Shown here piece by piece: positions 26,240 to 34,577 of a DNA stretch of 64,000 nucleotides (within the stretch, counting starts at the first letter, position 1; every line of letters begins with the position of its first letter). This DNA comes from Mameliella sp. CS4 (GTDB lineage Bacteria; Pseudomonadota; Alphaproteobacteria; Rhodobacterales; Rhodobacteraceae), in the NCBI RefSeq assembly GCF_019392335.1, contig NZ_JAHXRQ010000012.1, forward strand, positions 84,670 to 148,669, written 5' to 3'. Position numbers and translations under genes: made by a program. Under the pieces are notes generated by a model. The model worked only from the letters and a program-made list of their open reading frames with translations, was not told where the DNA came from and did no database searches.

Positions 26240-26591
26240 GTAAGCGGTCCCTTGGGTTTGATCCGGTTATGGGGGCGCGGATGGAAGGGATCAAGGGGGC
26301 GGCGGGATGGGACTGTTTGCGGCATGCGCCGCAAAGACGCCCGCCCGCCGGCCCTTTGCAACAGGCTGCGCCTGTTTTTCGCTTCGGGAGTCACCAGCGA
26401 ACAGGCCTCGCCTGATCCCCTGACCCCTCCCTCGCTTTTTGAGGGCCTGAGCCAGGGCGCGGTGGGATGCAAGGACAAGCCGCCTGTCGGCGGGCCTGCG
26501 GCCCCTTGCATTCCACCGCGCCCCGGCTCTGATCGGCCTCAAGCGACGGAGGGCTCCGGGGAACAGGCTGGGGGTCGGTTTGGGCGTTGCG
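26240..26591. other. Intergenic region with several stem-loops between xerD and the CorC gene
   Basis: No gene is supported in these 352 bases. The stretch contains TTTGCGGC/GCCGCAAA and AACAGGC/GCCTGTT followed by TTT (about 26318-26380). To the right lies a much larger hairpin, listed separately. The T-run of the second stem favours termination on the plus strand, although both flanking genes are on the minus strand. Confidence 0.55.
26456..26522. repeat. Long hairpin element with 19-bp arms
   Basis: The arm at 26456-26474 (GGCGCGGTGGGATGCAAGG) pairs with 26504-26522 along 19 positions with a single G-T wobble. Inside is a second stem, CCGCC/GGCGG (26480-26484 with 26489-26493). The size and symmetry exceed an ordinary terminator and suggest a mobile palindromic intergenic element (REP/RPE-like). 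Confidence 0.6.
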
Positions 26592-27521
26592 TCAGTCGTC
26601 GCGGGCGAGCGGGTGATGATCCAGAACCAGGTCGCGCAGGCGCTCTTCGAGCACATGGGTGTAGATCTCTGTCGTGGCCACGTCGGCGTGGCCCAGCAGG
26701 GTCTGGATGGCGCGAAGGTCGGCACCATTGGCCAAAAGATGCGTGGCAAAGGCGTGGCGCAGGGTGTGTGGCGTCACCTTTTCCGGCGAGACACCGGCCT
26801 CGACCGCGAAATCCTTGATCAGCATGTAGAAGGCGTGCCGCGTCAGGTGCCCCGCCTTGCCACGGGACGGAAAGAGGAAGGTGGAGGCGGGCTTGCCCTG
26901 GGCCCTTGCGCGGTCCTCCTGTGCTTCGCGCGCGGCCAGCCAGTCGGCCAGCGCCGTCCTTGCGGGAGGAGAGAGCGGGACCATGCGTTCCTTGCCGCCT
27001 TTGCCGCGGATGAGCAGCATGCGCGGATCGCCCCGGGCCGCGGCCAGCGGCAAGGAGACCAGTTCGCTGACCCGCATGCCCGTGGCGTAGAGCACCTGCA
27101 TCAGGCAGGCGTTGCGGCTGCGGTCCGCGGGACTGCGCCCGTGGGCCTGCGCCGCCTCAAGCAGTCGGTCGACCTCTTCGACCGACAGCGTCTTGGGCAG
27201 GCGCTTGTCTCGGCCGGGGCCGGCGATCTGCAGCGCCGGGTTGTCCTGGCGCAGGCCTTCTTCGAAGGCGAACCGGTAAAGTTGCTTCACGGCGGACAGA
27301 CGGCGGGCGCGGGTGGCCCGGGAGAGGCCCTGAGTGTCGCAATGCACGAGGTAGGCCGTGATGTCATCCTCGGACGCGCTGGCGAAGTCCTGTCCCGTAT
27401 CGGTCAGCCAGTCCTGCACATGGGCCAGGTCGCGGTCATAGGCGGCCAGGGTATTGGCCGCGGCACCACGTTCGGCGGCCATCGCCTCGAGGAACAGCGG
27501 CACCCAGCGCGCGGGTGTCAT
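26592..27521 (-). CDS. xerD: Tyrosine recombinase XerD
   Basis: A 309-residue site-specific recombinase that with XerC resolves chromosome dimers at dif. The N-terminal SAM-like domain covers about 1-95. The catalytic residues are all present: R150 (ATGMRVSEL), K174 region (GKGGKER), H252 and R255 (PHTLRHAFATHLL), H278 (LGHADVATTEIY) and Y287. The ATG overlaps the stop of the upstream exported-protein gene (27518-27521). XerD is more likely than XerC because of the overall sequence (for example LGHADVATTEIYTHV), but this was judged by eye. No integrase-type att sites or phage genes are nearby. Confidence 0.88.
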   Translation of the reverse strand: MTPARWVPLFLEAMAAERGAAANTLAAYDRDLAHVQDWLTDTGQDFASASEDDITAYLVHCDTQGLSRATRARRLSAVKQLYRFAFEEGLRQDNPALQIAGPGRDKRLPKTLSVEEVDRLLEAAQAHGRSPADRSRNACLMQVLYATGMRVSELVSLPLAAARGDPRMLLIRGKGGKERMVPLSPPARTALADWLAAREAQEDRARAQGKPASTFLFPSRGKAGHLTRHAFYMLIKDFAVEAGVSPEKVTPHTLRHAFATHLLANGADLRAIQTLLGHADVATTEIYTHVLEERLRDLVLDHHPLARDD

Positions 27522-28990
27522 CGGCGCGCCCTTTCCGCGTCGAGGATCATCAGTTCCAGCGCCGAGCGCCGGGCGAGATCCTCCAGTCCCAGGCTGCGGA
27601 AGCTGGCAATGGCATCGGTCAGATCCTGCCCGTTGCCATCGGCCCCGGAGGAAAAAAGCACCATCGCGCGCAGGATGACCTCGCCCAGGCGGCCCTCGGC
27701 CAGCTGGGTCCGGAGCGCGCGGGGCATGGCCGCGCCTGAGAAGCCGGCGGCCACGGCCTGCGCATGGGGCAGGTCGGCCATCTCTGCCGGGGCTAGGCCC
27801 CGGGCAATGGCGGTCAGGAAACGGGTTTCGCGGCTGCTGTCGGTCAGGGTCAGCGCCAGCGCCTCGTAGGCCGGGGACAGAAAGCCCGCGCGCCGGGCGA
27901 TGCCGGCGGCGCGCCCGTCGAGCGCAATCTGCGACAGGCGTTCGCCGTAGAGGTCCGCAAAGGGAACAAGAAGGCGGCCCGAGGCCATTTGCGGCCAGAC
28001 CCGTTCCAGATCCTGCGCGATCGCGCCCGGCGTGCCGCGGTTCAGCGCGCGTTCGAAATCCTGCAGTGCATCGACCCGGTCCCAGACCCCGCCCGAGGCC
28101 GCGGGCTCGCGCAAGGTGTAGATGCCCAGAAGCCGGTTGGCCGGCAGGCTGCCGGCCCGCGCCAGCCGTTCGGCCGCCTGGATCTGGGCACGCCAGCCAT
28201 TGTCGCCGCCAAGGTCGAGGACGGCGAAGGGCAGGGGCAGCGGCGCGGTGGGCAGCGGTTCTCCCAGCGCCTCGAACAGGCGGAATTCCAGCGGTGTCGG
28301 GCGTACGGGTGGCAAGAGCGGTGCGTCGCTGGCCAGTTCGGGGTCGAGGAAGCGGGTCAGCAGCTCGGCCCGGCGTCCGCGGATGTCGCCCAGGGTCTGG
28401 GCGCTTTGCAGGACCAGCGCGGCGCGGCGCCAGTCGCCATCGCGCGCGGTGCAGAAGATCCGCAGGGACAGGTCGTCACTGAGGCGGGGCTGCGCCGAGA
28501 GCGCCCTGCAGACCGGAGCGGACTCGCCCAGCAGCAAGGCCAGGTCGGACCAGATCGCGAAGAGATGCGGGTCCTGCACCCCGGTGATGTCGAGCAGCGC
28601 CAGCGCCTCTTCGACAAGGCCCTGGTCCTCTAGCCAGGTGAGGCGCGCGGTCAGGTGGGCCAGGTCGCGATCATCCGCCGGCGGATCCGCTTCGGCGAGC
28701 ATCATCACCCGCATGTGGGCGCGGAGCGCAGGCACCGGCAGGTCGAGGGCCTGGATCAACCCTTGGAGTGTTGCGGGATCGGACCCGCGCCACAGATCCG
28801 TGGTCAGACCGGTCAGGCGCGGTGACAGCAGCCCGGCGGCTCCGGGGTTGGGGGCGGACAGCGGGGCCTCGTCGACCCGGGGCGGATTGGCGTTCTGCGC
28901 GACCGGGGCATCCTGGGCCGAGGCCGCCCCGGCCAGAAAAAGCGCGGCGCACAGCGCCAGCGGCAGGTGGCGGACCGGCTCAGCCGTCAT
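27518..28990 (-). CDS. Exported protein of unknown function upstream of xerD
   Basis: A 490-residue protein. The ATG at 28990 gives a clear signal peptide (MTAEPVRHLPLALCAALFLAGAASA, cut after ASA), so the longer frame starting upstream was rejected. The rest is Leu/Ala/Arg-rich and looks all-alpha, with repeat-like helical pairs. That would fit a solenoid, but I cannot name a family. It overlaps the 49-codon membrane-protein gene upstream and xerD downstream by a few bases each, giving a tightly coupled three-gene unit. Its conservation next to xerD suggests co-expression rather than a shared reaction. Confidence 0.8.
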   Translation of the reverse strand: MTAEPVRHLPLALCAALFLAGAASAQDAPVAQNANPPRVDEAPLSAPNPGAAGLLSPRLTGLTTDLWRGSDPATLQGLIQALDLPVPALRAHMRVMMLAEADPPADDRDLAHLTARLTWLEDQGLVEEALALLDITGVQDPHLFAIWSDLALLLGESAPVCRALSAQPRLSDDLSLRIFCTARDGDWRRAALVLQSAQTLGDIRGRRAELLTRFLDPELASDAPLLPPVRPTPLEFRLFEALGEPLPTAPLPLPFAVLDLGGDNGWRAQIQAAERLARAGSLPANRLLGIYTLREPAASGGVWDRVDALQDFERALNRGTPGAIAQDLERVWPQMASGRLLVPFADLYGERLSQIALDGRAAGIARRAGFLSPAYEALALTLTDSSRETRFLTAIARGLAPAEMADLPHAQAVAAGFSGAAMPRALRTQLAEGRLGEVILRAMVLFSSGADGNGQDLTDAIASFRSLGLEDLARRSALELMILDAERARR

Positions 28991-29129
28991 CGAGTTGCAC
29001 CGGCAACCGCCGCTCGGACTGGGGCGGGCTGAAATCCGCACCGAAGAAGGGTCCGACATAGGCATAGGCGACAAGCGCCAGTGCCCCCAGGACCAGAAGA
29101 TAGAATAGCCATTTGATCAACCGCCCCAT
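28980..29129 (-). CDS. Small membrane protein, 49 residues
   Basis: An ATG at 29129 opens a 49-residue frame. It has a positively charged start (MGRLIKW), one hydrophobic segment (LFYLLVLGALALVAYAY, about 8-24) and an acidic tail ending QLDDG. The stop at 28980 lies inside the start of the exported-protein gene (ATG at 28990), an 11-base overlap that indicates coupled translation. Predicted to be a single-pass inner-membrane peptide with a periplasmic tail. It is easily missed because of its size. The function is unknown. Confidence 0.72.
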   Translation of the reverse strand: MGRLIKWLFYLLVLGALALVAYAYVGPFFGADFSPPQSERRLPVQLDDG

Positions 29130-29224
29130 TGGGTCGCGCCCCCTGCCTCGTTTTTTTCAACTTATACCTAGCCTTTTTGTCGCGATCACGTCATTCACGC
29201 AACAGGTTAAGCGATGGGCGAGGG

Positions 29225-29797
29225 ATGGCCGAAGGCACGGTTCACAAGGGATTGATCCTGCACAAGACAATTGTCTTCGTGGGCATGATGGGGGCAGGCA
29301 AGACGGCGGTGGGCCGGACGCTGGCGGCACAGCTTGGCGTCATGTTCCGCGATTCGGATCACGAGATCGAAGAAGCCGCCAACATGACCATCGCCGAGAT
29401 ATTCGCGCGCGATGGTGAGCCCTTCTTTCGCCGCAAGGAAAGCCAGGTGATCGAACGCCTGCTGGAAGGCAGGCCCGGTGTCTTGTCGACCGGGGGCGGG
29501 GCCTTCTTGTCGGCTGACAACCGCCAGATGATCTCGCGCATGGGGGTCTCTGTCTGGCTGGACGCGGACCTGGAATTGCTGTGGGAGAGGGTGCGCCACA
29601 AGGACTCCCGCCCGCTGCTGCGCACGCCCGATCCCAAGGACACGCTGCGGCAATTGTACGAGGCAAGGGTGCCGGTCTACGCACAGGCGGATGTGGCGGT
29701 GCCCTCGGCGCCCGGCTTGTCGCTGGACCAGATGGCGCGACGGGTGTCCGCCGCGCTGCAGGAGAGCCGGCCGGACGTGCTGGAGAAGGTGGAATGA
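29225..29797 (+). CDS. aroK: Shikimate kinase
   Basis: A 190-residue enzyme of the aromatic amino-acid pathway that phosphorylates shikimate with ATP. Seen are the P-loop GMMGAGKTAVG (about 20-30), the shikimate-binding DSDHEIE, the adenine/shikimate loop STGGGAF and the LID-region arginines in DSRPLL. The ATG at 29225 (GAGGG just upstream) starts a sensible MAEGTVHKG; an earlier in-frame GTG or ATG would extend into the divergent promoter. Its stop overlaps the aroB start (ATGA at 29794). Confidence 0.94.
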   Translation: MAEGTVHKGLILHKTIVFVGMMGAGKTAVGRTLAAQLGVMFRDSDHEIEEAANMTIAEIFARDGEPFFRRKESQVIERLLEGRPGVLSTGGGAFLSADNRQMISRMGVSVWLDADLELLWERVRHKDSRPLLRTPDPKDTLRQLYEARVPVYAQADVAVPSAPGLSLDQMARRVSAALQESRPDVLEKVE

Positions 29798-30906
29798 TCG
29801 AGACGGTGAAGGTCCCGCTGCCGGGACGCGAATACGAGGTGCGCATCGGTGCCGGGCTGCTGGACCGTGCCGGAGCAGAGATCGCGCCGCTGTTGAAACG
29901 CCCTCGCGTGGCAATTGTCAGCGACGAGAATGTCGCCGCGGCGCATCTTGCCACGCTGGAGGCCGCGCTGGCTGCGGAGGGGATCCAGAGCGTGGCCCTG
30001 ACCCTGCCGCCGGGCGAAGCGACGAAAGGCTGGCCGCAGTTCACCCGCACCGTGGAGTGGCTGCTGGAACAAAAGGTCGAGCGGCGCGATATCGTGGTGG
30101 CCCTGGGCGGGGGCGTGATCGGCGACCTGGTGGGCTTTGCCGCTGCCGTGTTGCGCCGGGGGGTCCGCTTCGTGCAGATCCCGACCAGCCTCCTGGCACA
30201 GGTCGACAGTTCGGTGGGTGGCAAGACCGGGATCAACGCACCGCAGGGCAAGAACCTGATCGGCGCCTTTCACCAACCCGCGCTGGTGCTGGCGGACATC
30301 GGCGTCCTTGAAACCCTGACGCCGCGCGATTTCCTCGCCGGATACGGCGAGGTGGTGAAATACGGGATGCTGGGGGATGCCGCGTTCTTTGACTGGCTGG
30401 AGACAAATGGCGCCAAGGTGGCCGGGGGCGACCGCGCCGCGCGCGCCTACGCGGTGCAACGCTCGGTCGAGATGAAGGCCGAGATTGTCCTCAGGGACGA
30501 GACGGAACAGGGCGACAGGGCGCTTTTGAACCTTGGCCATACCTTCTGTCACGCGCTGGAGGCGGCGACCGGCTATTCCAACCGCCTGCTTCATGGCGAG
30601 GGCGTGGCGATTGGCTGTGCCCTGGCCTTTGAGCTGTCGGCGCGGCTTGGCCTCTGTTCGCAGGAAGATCCCAGCCGGGTCCGCGCGCTGCTGAAGGACA
30701 GCGGAATGCGCTGTGACCTGGCCGATATTCCCGGTGACCTGCCGGATGCGGAGGCGCTGCTGGAGCTGATGGGGCAGGACAAGAAGGTGGTGGATGGCCA
30801 GCTGCGGTTTATCCTGGCACGCGGCATCGGCGAGGCCTTCGTGACCTCGGACGTGCCGCGCGATACGGTTCGCACCTTGTTGGCAGAGCAGCTGGCCGCC
30901 CGCTGA
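29794..30906 (+). CDS. aroB: 3-dehydroquinate synthase
   Basis: A 370-residue NAD- and metal-dependent enzyme converting DAHP to 3-dehydroquinate. Conserved parts include ALGGGVIGDLVGFAA (nucleotide binding), PTSLLAQVDSSVGGKTGIN, the metal ligand region GEVVKYG and NLGHTFCHALE with LLHGEGVAIG. The length is normal. The aroK-aroB overlap is the usual proteobacterial arrangement and gives stoichiometric expression. The next gene is convergent and ends only six bases away. Confidence 0.96.
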   Translation: MIETVKVPLPGREYEVRIGAGLLDRAGAEIAPLLKRPRVAIVSDENVAAAHLATLEAALAAEGIQSVALTLPPGEATKGWPQFTRTVEWLLEQKVERRDIVVALGGGVIGDLVGFAAAVLRRGVRFVQIPTSLLAQVDSSVGGKTGINAPQGKNLIGAFHQPALVLADIGVLETLTPRDFLAGYGEVVKYGMLGDAAFFDWLETNGAKVAGGDRAARAYAVQRSVEMKAEIVLRDETEQGDRALLNLGHTFCHALEAATGYSNRLLHGEGVAIGCALAFELSARLGLCSQEDPSRVRALLKDSGMRCDLADIPGDLPDAEALLELMGQDKKVVDGQLRFILARGIGEAFVTSDVPRDTVRTLLAEQLAAR

Positions 30907-30912
30907 TCCTGA

Positions 30913-31974
30913 TCACTTCCGGCTGCGCAGCACCATCAGTTCGCCCAGGTTTTCCGAGGTGACATAGCCCACCACATGCCCGCCCGGGTCCGTCGCCGCG
31001 ACGGCGGGCGCTTGCTGCAGGGCGTCCATCGCCTTTGCCAGCGGCGCCGACAGGGGCAGGGCGGGAACCTCTTCCATCTCTTCGCCGACGGGATGGGTGT
31101 TGTGGCCTTCGGCCATCGCCCGGAACAGCGCCTGACGGGTCAGGAACCCGGCCAGCCGCCCATCGCCGTGCAGTACGGGAAATTCATGCTGGGTCGTGCG
31201 GATCAGGGTCTGGGCGGCCACATGCATCGGGTCCGAGGGCGAGAGGCTTTCAAAACTGGTGATGACCGCGTCGCGCAGGTGCAGGCCAGCGGCCATGTCG
31301 CGGCTTTCCACGTCCCGCGCCTCTGCCTGGGCAGCGACAAAGATGAAGAGCGCGATCAACAGCAGGATCAGGTTGCCGGAGGTGAGACCGAGGAAGCCGA
31401 AGAGAAAGGCCGCGACCTGTCCGGCGGTCGCGGCGATACGGGTGGCGCGCACCCGGTCCATGCCCATCGACAGCGCCGCGCGCAGCACCCGCCCGCCATC
31501 CATCGGGAAGGCGGGGATCAGGTTGAAGACTGCCAGGAAGAGGTTCACAGCCGCCAGCCGGCCCAGGAAATCCTGCGGGTTCGTCGGATCGGCCAGCGCT
31601 TCCATTTCCGTCGAGGCCCCGAAGGCGATCAGCACACCCCAGATAACCACGTTCACCGCCGGACCGGCCAGAGCCACGGCGATCTCATGCGCAGGGTTTT
31701 CCGGCATCTTTTCCATCCGGGCCATGCCGCCGATGGGCAAAAGGGTGATGTCCGGTGTCTTGATCCCGTAGCGCCGCGCCATCAGCGCATGGCCGTATTC
31801 ATGGGCCACCACACAGCCGAACAGCGCCAGGATGAACAGCGTGTTGTCCAGCGCGGCGGCCGGGCCGCTATCCGCCCAGGCGGCCGCGGCCACCCAGGCC
31901 AGAAGCAGGAAAAAGGTCGCGTGAACGCGCAGTTCGGACCCAAGCAGGTGCCCAAGGCGAAAGGTCCAAGTCAT
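30913..31974 (-). CDS. Site-2 protease family protein with CBS domains
   Basis: A 353-residue membrane zinc protease of the M50B type. The zinc motif HEYGH is at 58-62 and the third ligand is in NLIPAFPMDGGR. Four to six hydrophobic segments fill residues 15-215. Two CBS modules follow at about 230-350; these bind adenine nucleotides and may gate the protease. It resembles the SpoIVFB-like/RIP group and is distinct from RseP, which is also in this window. The substrate is unknown. Confidence 0.9.
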   Translation of the reverse strand: MTWTFRLGHLLGSELRVHATFFLLLAWVAAAAWADSGPAAALDNTLFILALFGCVVAHEYGHALMARRYGIKTPDITLLPIGGMARMEKMPENPAHEIAVALAGPAVNVVIWGVLIAFGASTEMEALADPTNPQDFLGRLAAVNLFLAVFNLIPAFPMDGGRVLRAALSMGMDRVRATRIAATAGQVAAFLFGFLGLTSGNLILLLIALFIFVAAQAEARDVESRDMAAGLHLRDAVITSFESLSPSDPMHVAAQTLIRTTQHEFPVLHGDGRLAGFLTRQALFRAMAEGHNTHPVGEEMEEVPALPLSAPLAKAMDALQQAPAVAATDPGGHVVGYVTSENLGELMVLRSRK

Positions 31975-32060
31975 GTCGTCTCCTGTCGGACAGTCGGTCG
32001 ATTCAGAGATAGGGCCTGATCCGGCGGGGCGCTACCGCGCGCAACGTCACGGGCGCAAGG

Positions 32061-32093
32061 AAACGGCGCCTACCGCAGGGGCAGGCGCCGTTT
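32061..32093 (-). terminator. Terminator of ssb
   Basis: AAACGGCGCCT at 32061-32071 and AGGCGCCGTTT at 32083-32093 form a perfect 11-bp stem. Read on the minus strand it ends in GTTTCCTT, a moderate U-tract, about 50 bases after the ssb stop. Confidence 0.72.
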
Positions 32094-32143
32094 GACCCTC
32101 TGACCAGGTCTGGCAAGGCCGACCGACAGGCCGACCGTCTGCA

Positions 32144-32674
32144 TCAGAACGGGATTTCGTCGTCGATATCGCGCGAGGGCGCGCGCGCGGGGCCAGACCC
32201 ACCGCCAGAGCCGCCAGCCGATCCACCGCCATAGCCGGGATCGTCGTAGCCGCCACGGTCGTCGTAGCCACCGCCGCCCCCGGATCCGCCGCCAAAGCCA
32301 CCCCCGCCGCCGCCGCCTTCGCTGCGGCTGTCGAGCAGGGTCAGTTCACTGCGGTAGGGGCGCAGCACGACCTCTGTCGAGTAGCGATCCTGACCGCTCT
32401 GGTCCTGCCATTTGCGGGTTTCCAGCTGGCCCTCGATATAAACCTTGGAGCCCTTGCGCAGGTATTGCTCGGCGATGCGGGCGAGAGGCTCCGAAAAAAT
32501 GGCCACCGAGTGCCATTCGGTCCGCTCGCGGCGTTCGCCGGTGTTGCGATCCTTCCAGTTTTCCGAGGTGGCAATGCGCAGGTTGCAGACCTTGCCGCCG
32601 TTCTGGAAGGTGCGCGTCTCGGGATCTCTCCCGAGGTTGCCCACCAGGATCACCTTGTTCACGGAACCGGCCAT
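32144..32674 (-). CDS. ssb: Single-stranded DNA-binding protein
   Basis: A 176-residue protein. The OB fold is in residues 1-110 ([42 protein letters not shown]). A Gly-rich flexible linker covers about 122-162, and the conserved acidic tip DDEIPF lies at the very C-terminus, which recruits partner proteins in replication and repair. It is transcribed away from the lytic transglycosylase gene and is not next to uvrA here. Confidence 0.96.
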   Translation of the reverse strand: MAGSVNKVILVGNLGRDPETRTFQNGGKVCNLRIATSENWKDRNTGERRERTEWHSVAIFSEPLARIAEQYLRKGSKVYIEGQLETRKWQDQSGQDRYSTEVVLRPYRSELTLLDSRSEGGGGGGGFGGGSGGGGGYDDRGGYDDPGYGGGSAGGSGGGSGPARAPSRDIDDEIPF

Positions 32675-32824
32675 GTATCTCCCCTTCGAATCTCATCGGC
32701 GCTGTTCCGCCGAGACTACACCCATCATGGAACCACGCGAAAGGTGCGCCCCGGCGGCACTGGCGAAATCGCTGAAAATGCGTATAGTCGCAACCGTGAA
32801 GTTTTGATTTAGGGGGATAGTGGC

Positions 32825-33436
32825 ATGCTGCGCGCGGGTTTTCGCACGGCCGGATTGGGGCTTGCCTTGGGGGTGCTTGCAGGAGGCGCCTGGGCCGACG
32901 TCCTGTCGACCAAGAACCGATCTCACATCTTTTCCAGTCAGACCAAGGTGCTCGATAACCGTGCGGCGCAGCAGTACAAAAGCTCGATCCGCCTGCAGCC
33001 GCCCAAGGTGGTCACGCCGACCAAGTGGGGGCCCGACACCGATGGCGAACTGCCTGTCTATCGCGGGCGCTACAACGGGGAATATGCGCAAATGGCGCGG
33101 GCCGCCGCGCGCAAGCACGGCATTCCGGAGGACCTGTTCCTTCGTCTGGTGAACCAGGAATCCCGTTTCAATCCCAAGGCGAAATCGCACAAGGGCGCGA
33201 TCGGTCTGGCGCAATTGATGCCGGACACCGCGCGGCGCCTGGGCGTCGATCCGCATGATCCGCGGCAGAACCTCGAAGGCGGGGCGCGGTATCTCAAGCA
33301 GCAGTTCCGGACGTTCGGCAGCTGGCGCTTGGCTTTGGCGGCCTACAACGCCGGTCCCGGCGCCGTGACCAAGCACAAGGGCGTGCCACCGTATCGCGAA
33401 ACGCGCAACTACGTGAAAATCATCTTCGGAGGATGA
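32825..33436 (+). CDS. Lytic transglycosylase, SLT domain
   Basis: A 203-residue exported protein with a signal peptide (to AWA, about residue 24). The C-terminal SLT domain starts near 88. The catalytic Glu is E112 in [10 protein letters not shown], followed by [10 protein letters not shown] and [13 protein letters not shown]. Such enzymes cut the peptidoglycan MurNAc-GlcNAc bond, forming anhydro-MurNAc. The domain is of the short soluble type also found with secretion systems, but none is nearby. The ATG at 32825 follows a GGGGGATAG stretch. Confidence 0.92.
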   Translation: MLRAGFRTAGLGLALGVLAGGAWADVLSTKNRSHIFSSQTKVLDNRAAQQYKSSIRLQPPKVVTPTKWGPDTDGELPVYRGRYNGEYAQMARAAARKHGIPEDLFLRLVNQESRFNPKAKSHKGAIGLAQLMPDTARRLGVDPHDPRQNLEGGARYLKQQFRTFGSWRLALAAYNAGPGAVTKHKGVPPYRETRNYVKIIFGG

Positions 33437-33445
33437 CCCAGGCAT

Positions 33446-33470
33446 AGCCCTGCCGAAAACGGTAGGGCTT
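33446..33470 (+). terminator. Stem-loop after the lytic transglycosylase gene
   Basis: AGCCCTGCCG (33446-33455) pairs with CGGTAGGGCT (33460-33469) across an AAAA tetraloop with one G-U pair. The U-tract is weak. Confidence 0.6.
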
Positions 33471-33536
33471 AAACCTTGGTTATGTCTTTGCTGCCAGACT
33501 GCATTCCGTCGTCGCTCTGAAGGCGGGAACGGTGGA

Positions 33537-34502
33537 ATGGGGTATCATCCCTTGGCGTGGATCTTGGACGTGGGGCGCGGTGGCGTCGCGCTGGTATGGT
33601 TAGGTTTGTCTGTGCTCGCGACCTCTTCGGCGGTCCTTGCGCAGGGATGCCAGGTTCCCGGTGATCTGATGGGCGTGGCCCGCACGCTTGCCGTGCTGCC
33701 GGGAGACAGCGCCGATCTGCCGCCGGCAATGACCGCCCGGCTGGCGGCGCAGCTGGACAGCCTGTCAGAGGCGCGAATCCTCGACGCCCTGACGGAAAGC
33801 GGGTTGGACAGCGTGGCCCCCGTAGCCATCAACGTATTGGCCGAGGCCGAAAGACTGGCCAATGGGGGCGATTACAACCCGGCGCGCCTGTCGGCCCTGC
33901 TGCGCGACCTGGACCAGCAAAGCACGCTGGCCTGTATGACATCCAGCGCGTCCATTTTTCAGCGCATGCAAAGCGGGCGTGACGGTGGTGTCTTTTCCAA
34001 GGCCCGCGGCGCCTGGTCCGAGATCGAGCGTCGCGCGCAGGAGGAAAAGCTCTTTGCCGCCGGTGCGGTTGTCGTTCTCATGATCGGGTTCATTTCCTTG
34101 CTGGTGCTGATCGACACGGGCTATCGCTGGATCATGGCGCTGCTCTACAATCGCAAGGCCTGTCGCATCGCCGCGGATCTTGAGGTGGGAGACAAGCTGG
34201 TCGAGGGGCTGGTGATCACCTTGGGCAAGGGGGGGTGCCGCTTTCATCCGCTCAGCGCCAAGGCCTTCGATGCCGTCGTGCCCCAGTTGCGCGGCGCGGG
34301 CCCGGTCAGGATTCGGATCGAGGGCGAGGAATTTCAGGTGCAGGGCGGGGGCATCCACGAGCTCTTCACCGATTTTCTCTTCCTGCGCCCGATTACGCTG
34401 AAACAGCAGCGAGAGCTGCTCGAACACTCGTCGATCTCGCCCTACCATATCCGCAAGGCGCGGGATGGCGGCGAACAGGAGGCGCGGCGCCTGGTCGGGT
34501 AG
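33537..34502 (+). CDS. Membrane protein with degenerate PilZ-like C-terminus
   Basis: A 321-residue protein. It has an N-terminal hydrophobic segment or signal (about 16-35), a periplasmic part with two Cys (C38, C133), one membrane segment at about 173-193 and a C-terminal cytoplasmic domain of about 120 residues. That domain opens with R206-KAC-R210, matching the RxxxR motif of c-di-GMP-binding PilZ domains. The second PilZ motif is replaced by TLGKGGCRF, so binding is uncertain. The ribosome site is weak. PilZ-like is an inference; otherwise the family is unknown to me. Confidence 0.68.
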   Translation: MGYHPLAWILDVGRGGVALVWLGLSVLATSSAVLAQGCQVPGDLMGVARTLAVLPGDSADLPPAMTARLAAQLDSLSEARILDALTESGLDSVAPVAINVLAEAERLANGGDYNPARLSALLRDLDQQSTLACMTSSASIFQRMQSGRDGGVFSKARGAWSEIERRAQEEKLFAAGAVVVLMIGFISLLVLIDTGYRWIMALLYNRKACRIAADLEVGDKLVEGLVITLGKGGCRFHPLSAKAFDAVVPQLRGAGPVRIRIEGEEFQVQGGGIHELFTDFLFLRPITLKQQRELLEHSSISPYHIRKARDGGEQEARRLVG

Positions 34503-34543
34503 GGCAAGGCGTCCGTAGCCCCCGGCCTGCGCGGAAGGCAACC

Positions 34544-34569
34544 TGCTCCGGGCCGCAGGGCCCGGAGCA
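34544..34569. terminator. Bidirectional stem-loop between convergent genes
   Basis: TGCTCCGGGCC (34544-34554) pairs perfectly with GGCCCGGAGCA (34559-34569) across a GCAG loop. It lies between the membrane-protein gene and the end of the ABC operon. No U-run. Confidence 0.6.
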
Positions 34570-34577
34570 AGCCAGGA

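Noticed and set aside
26592..27521. Phage or island integrase in place of XerD
   Set aside because: No phage genes, tRNA or flanking direct repeats are nearby, and the gene is in an operon-like setting; length and motifs fit housekeeping XerD.
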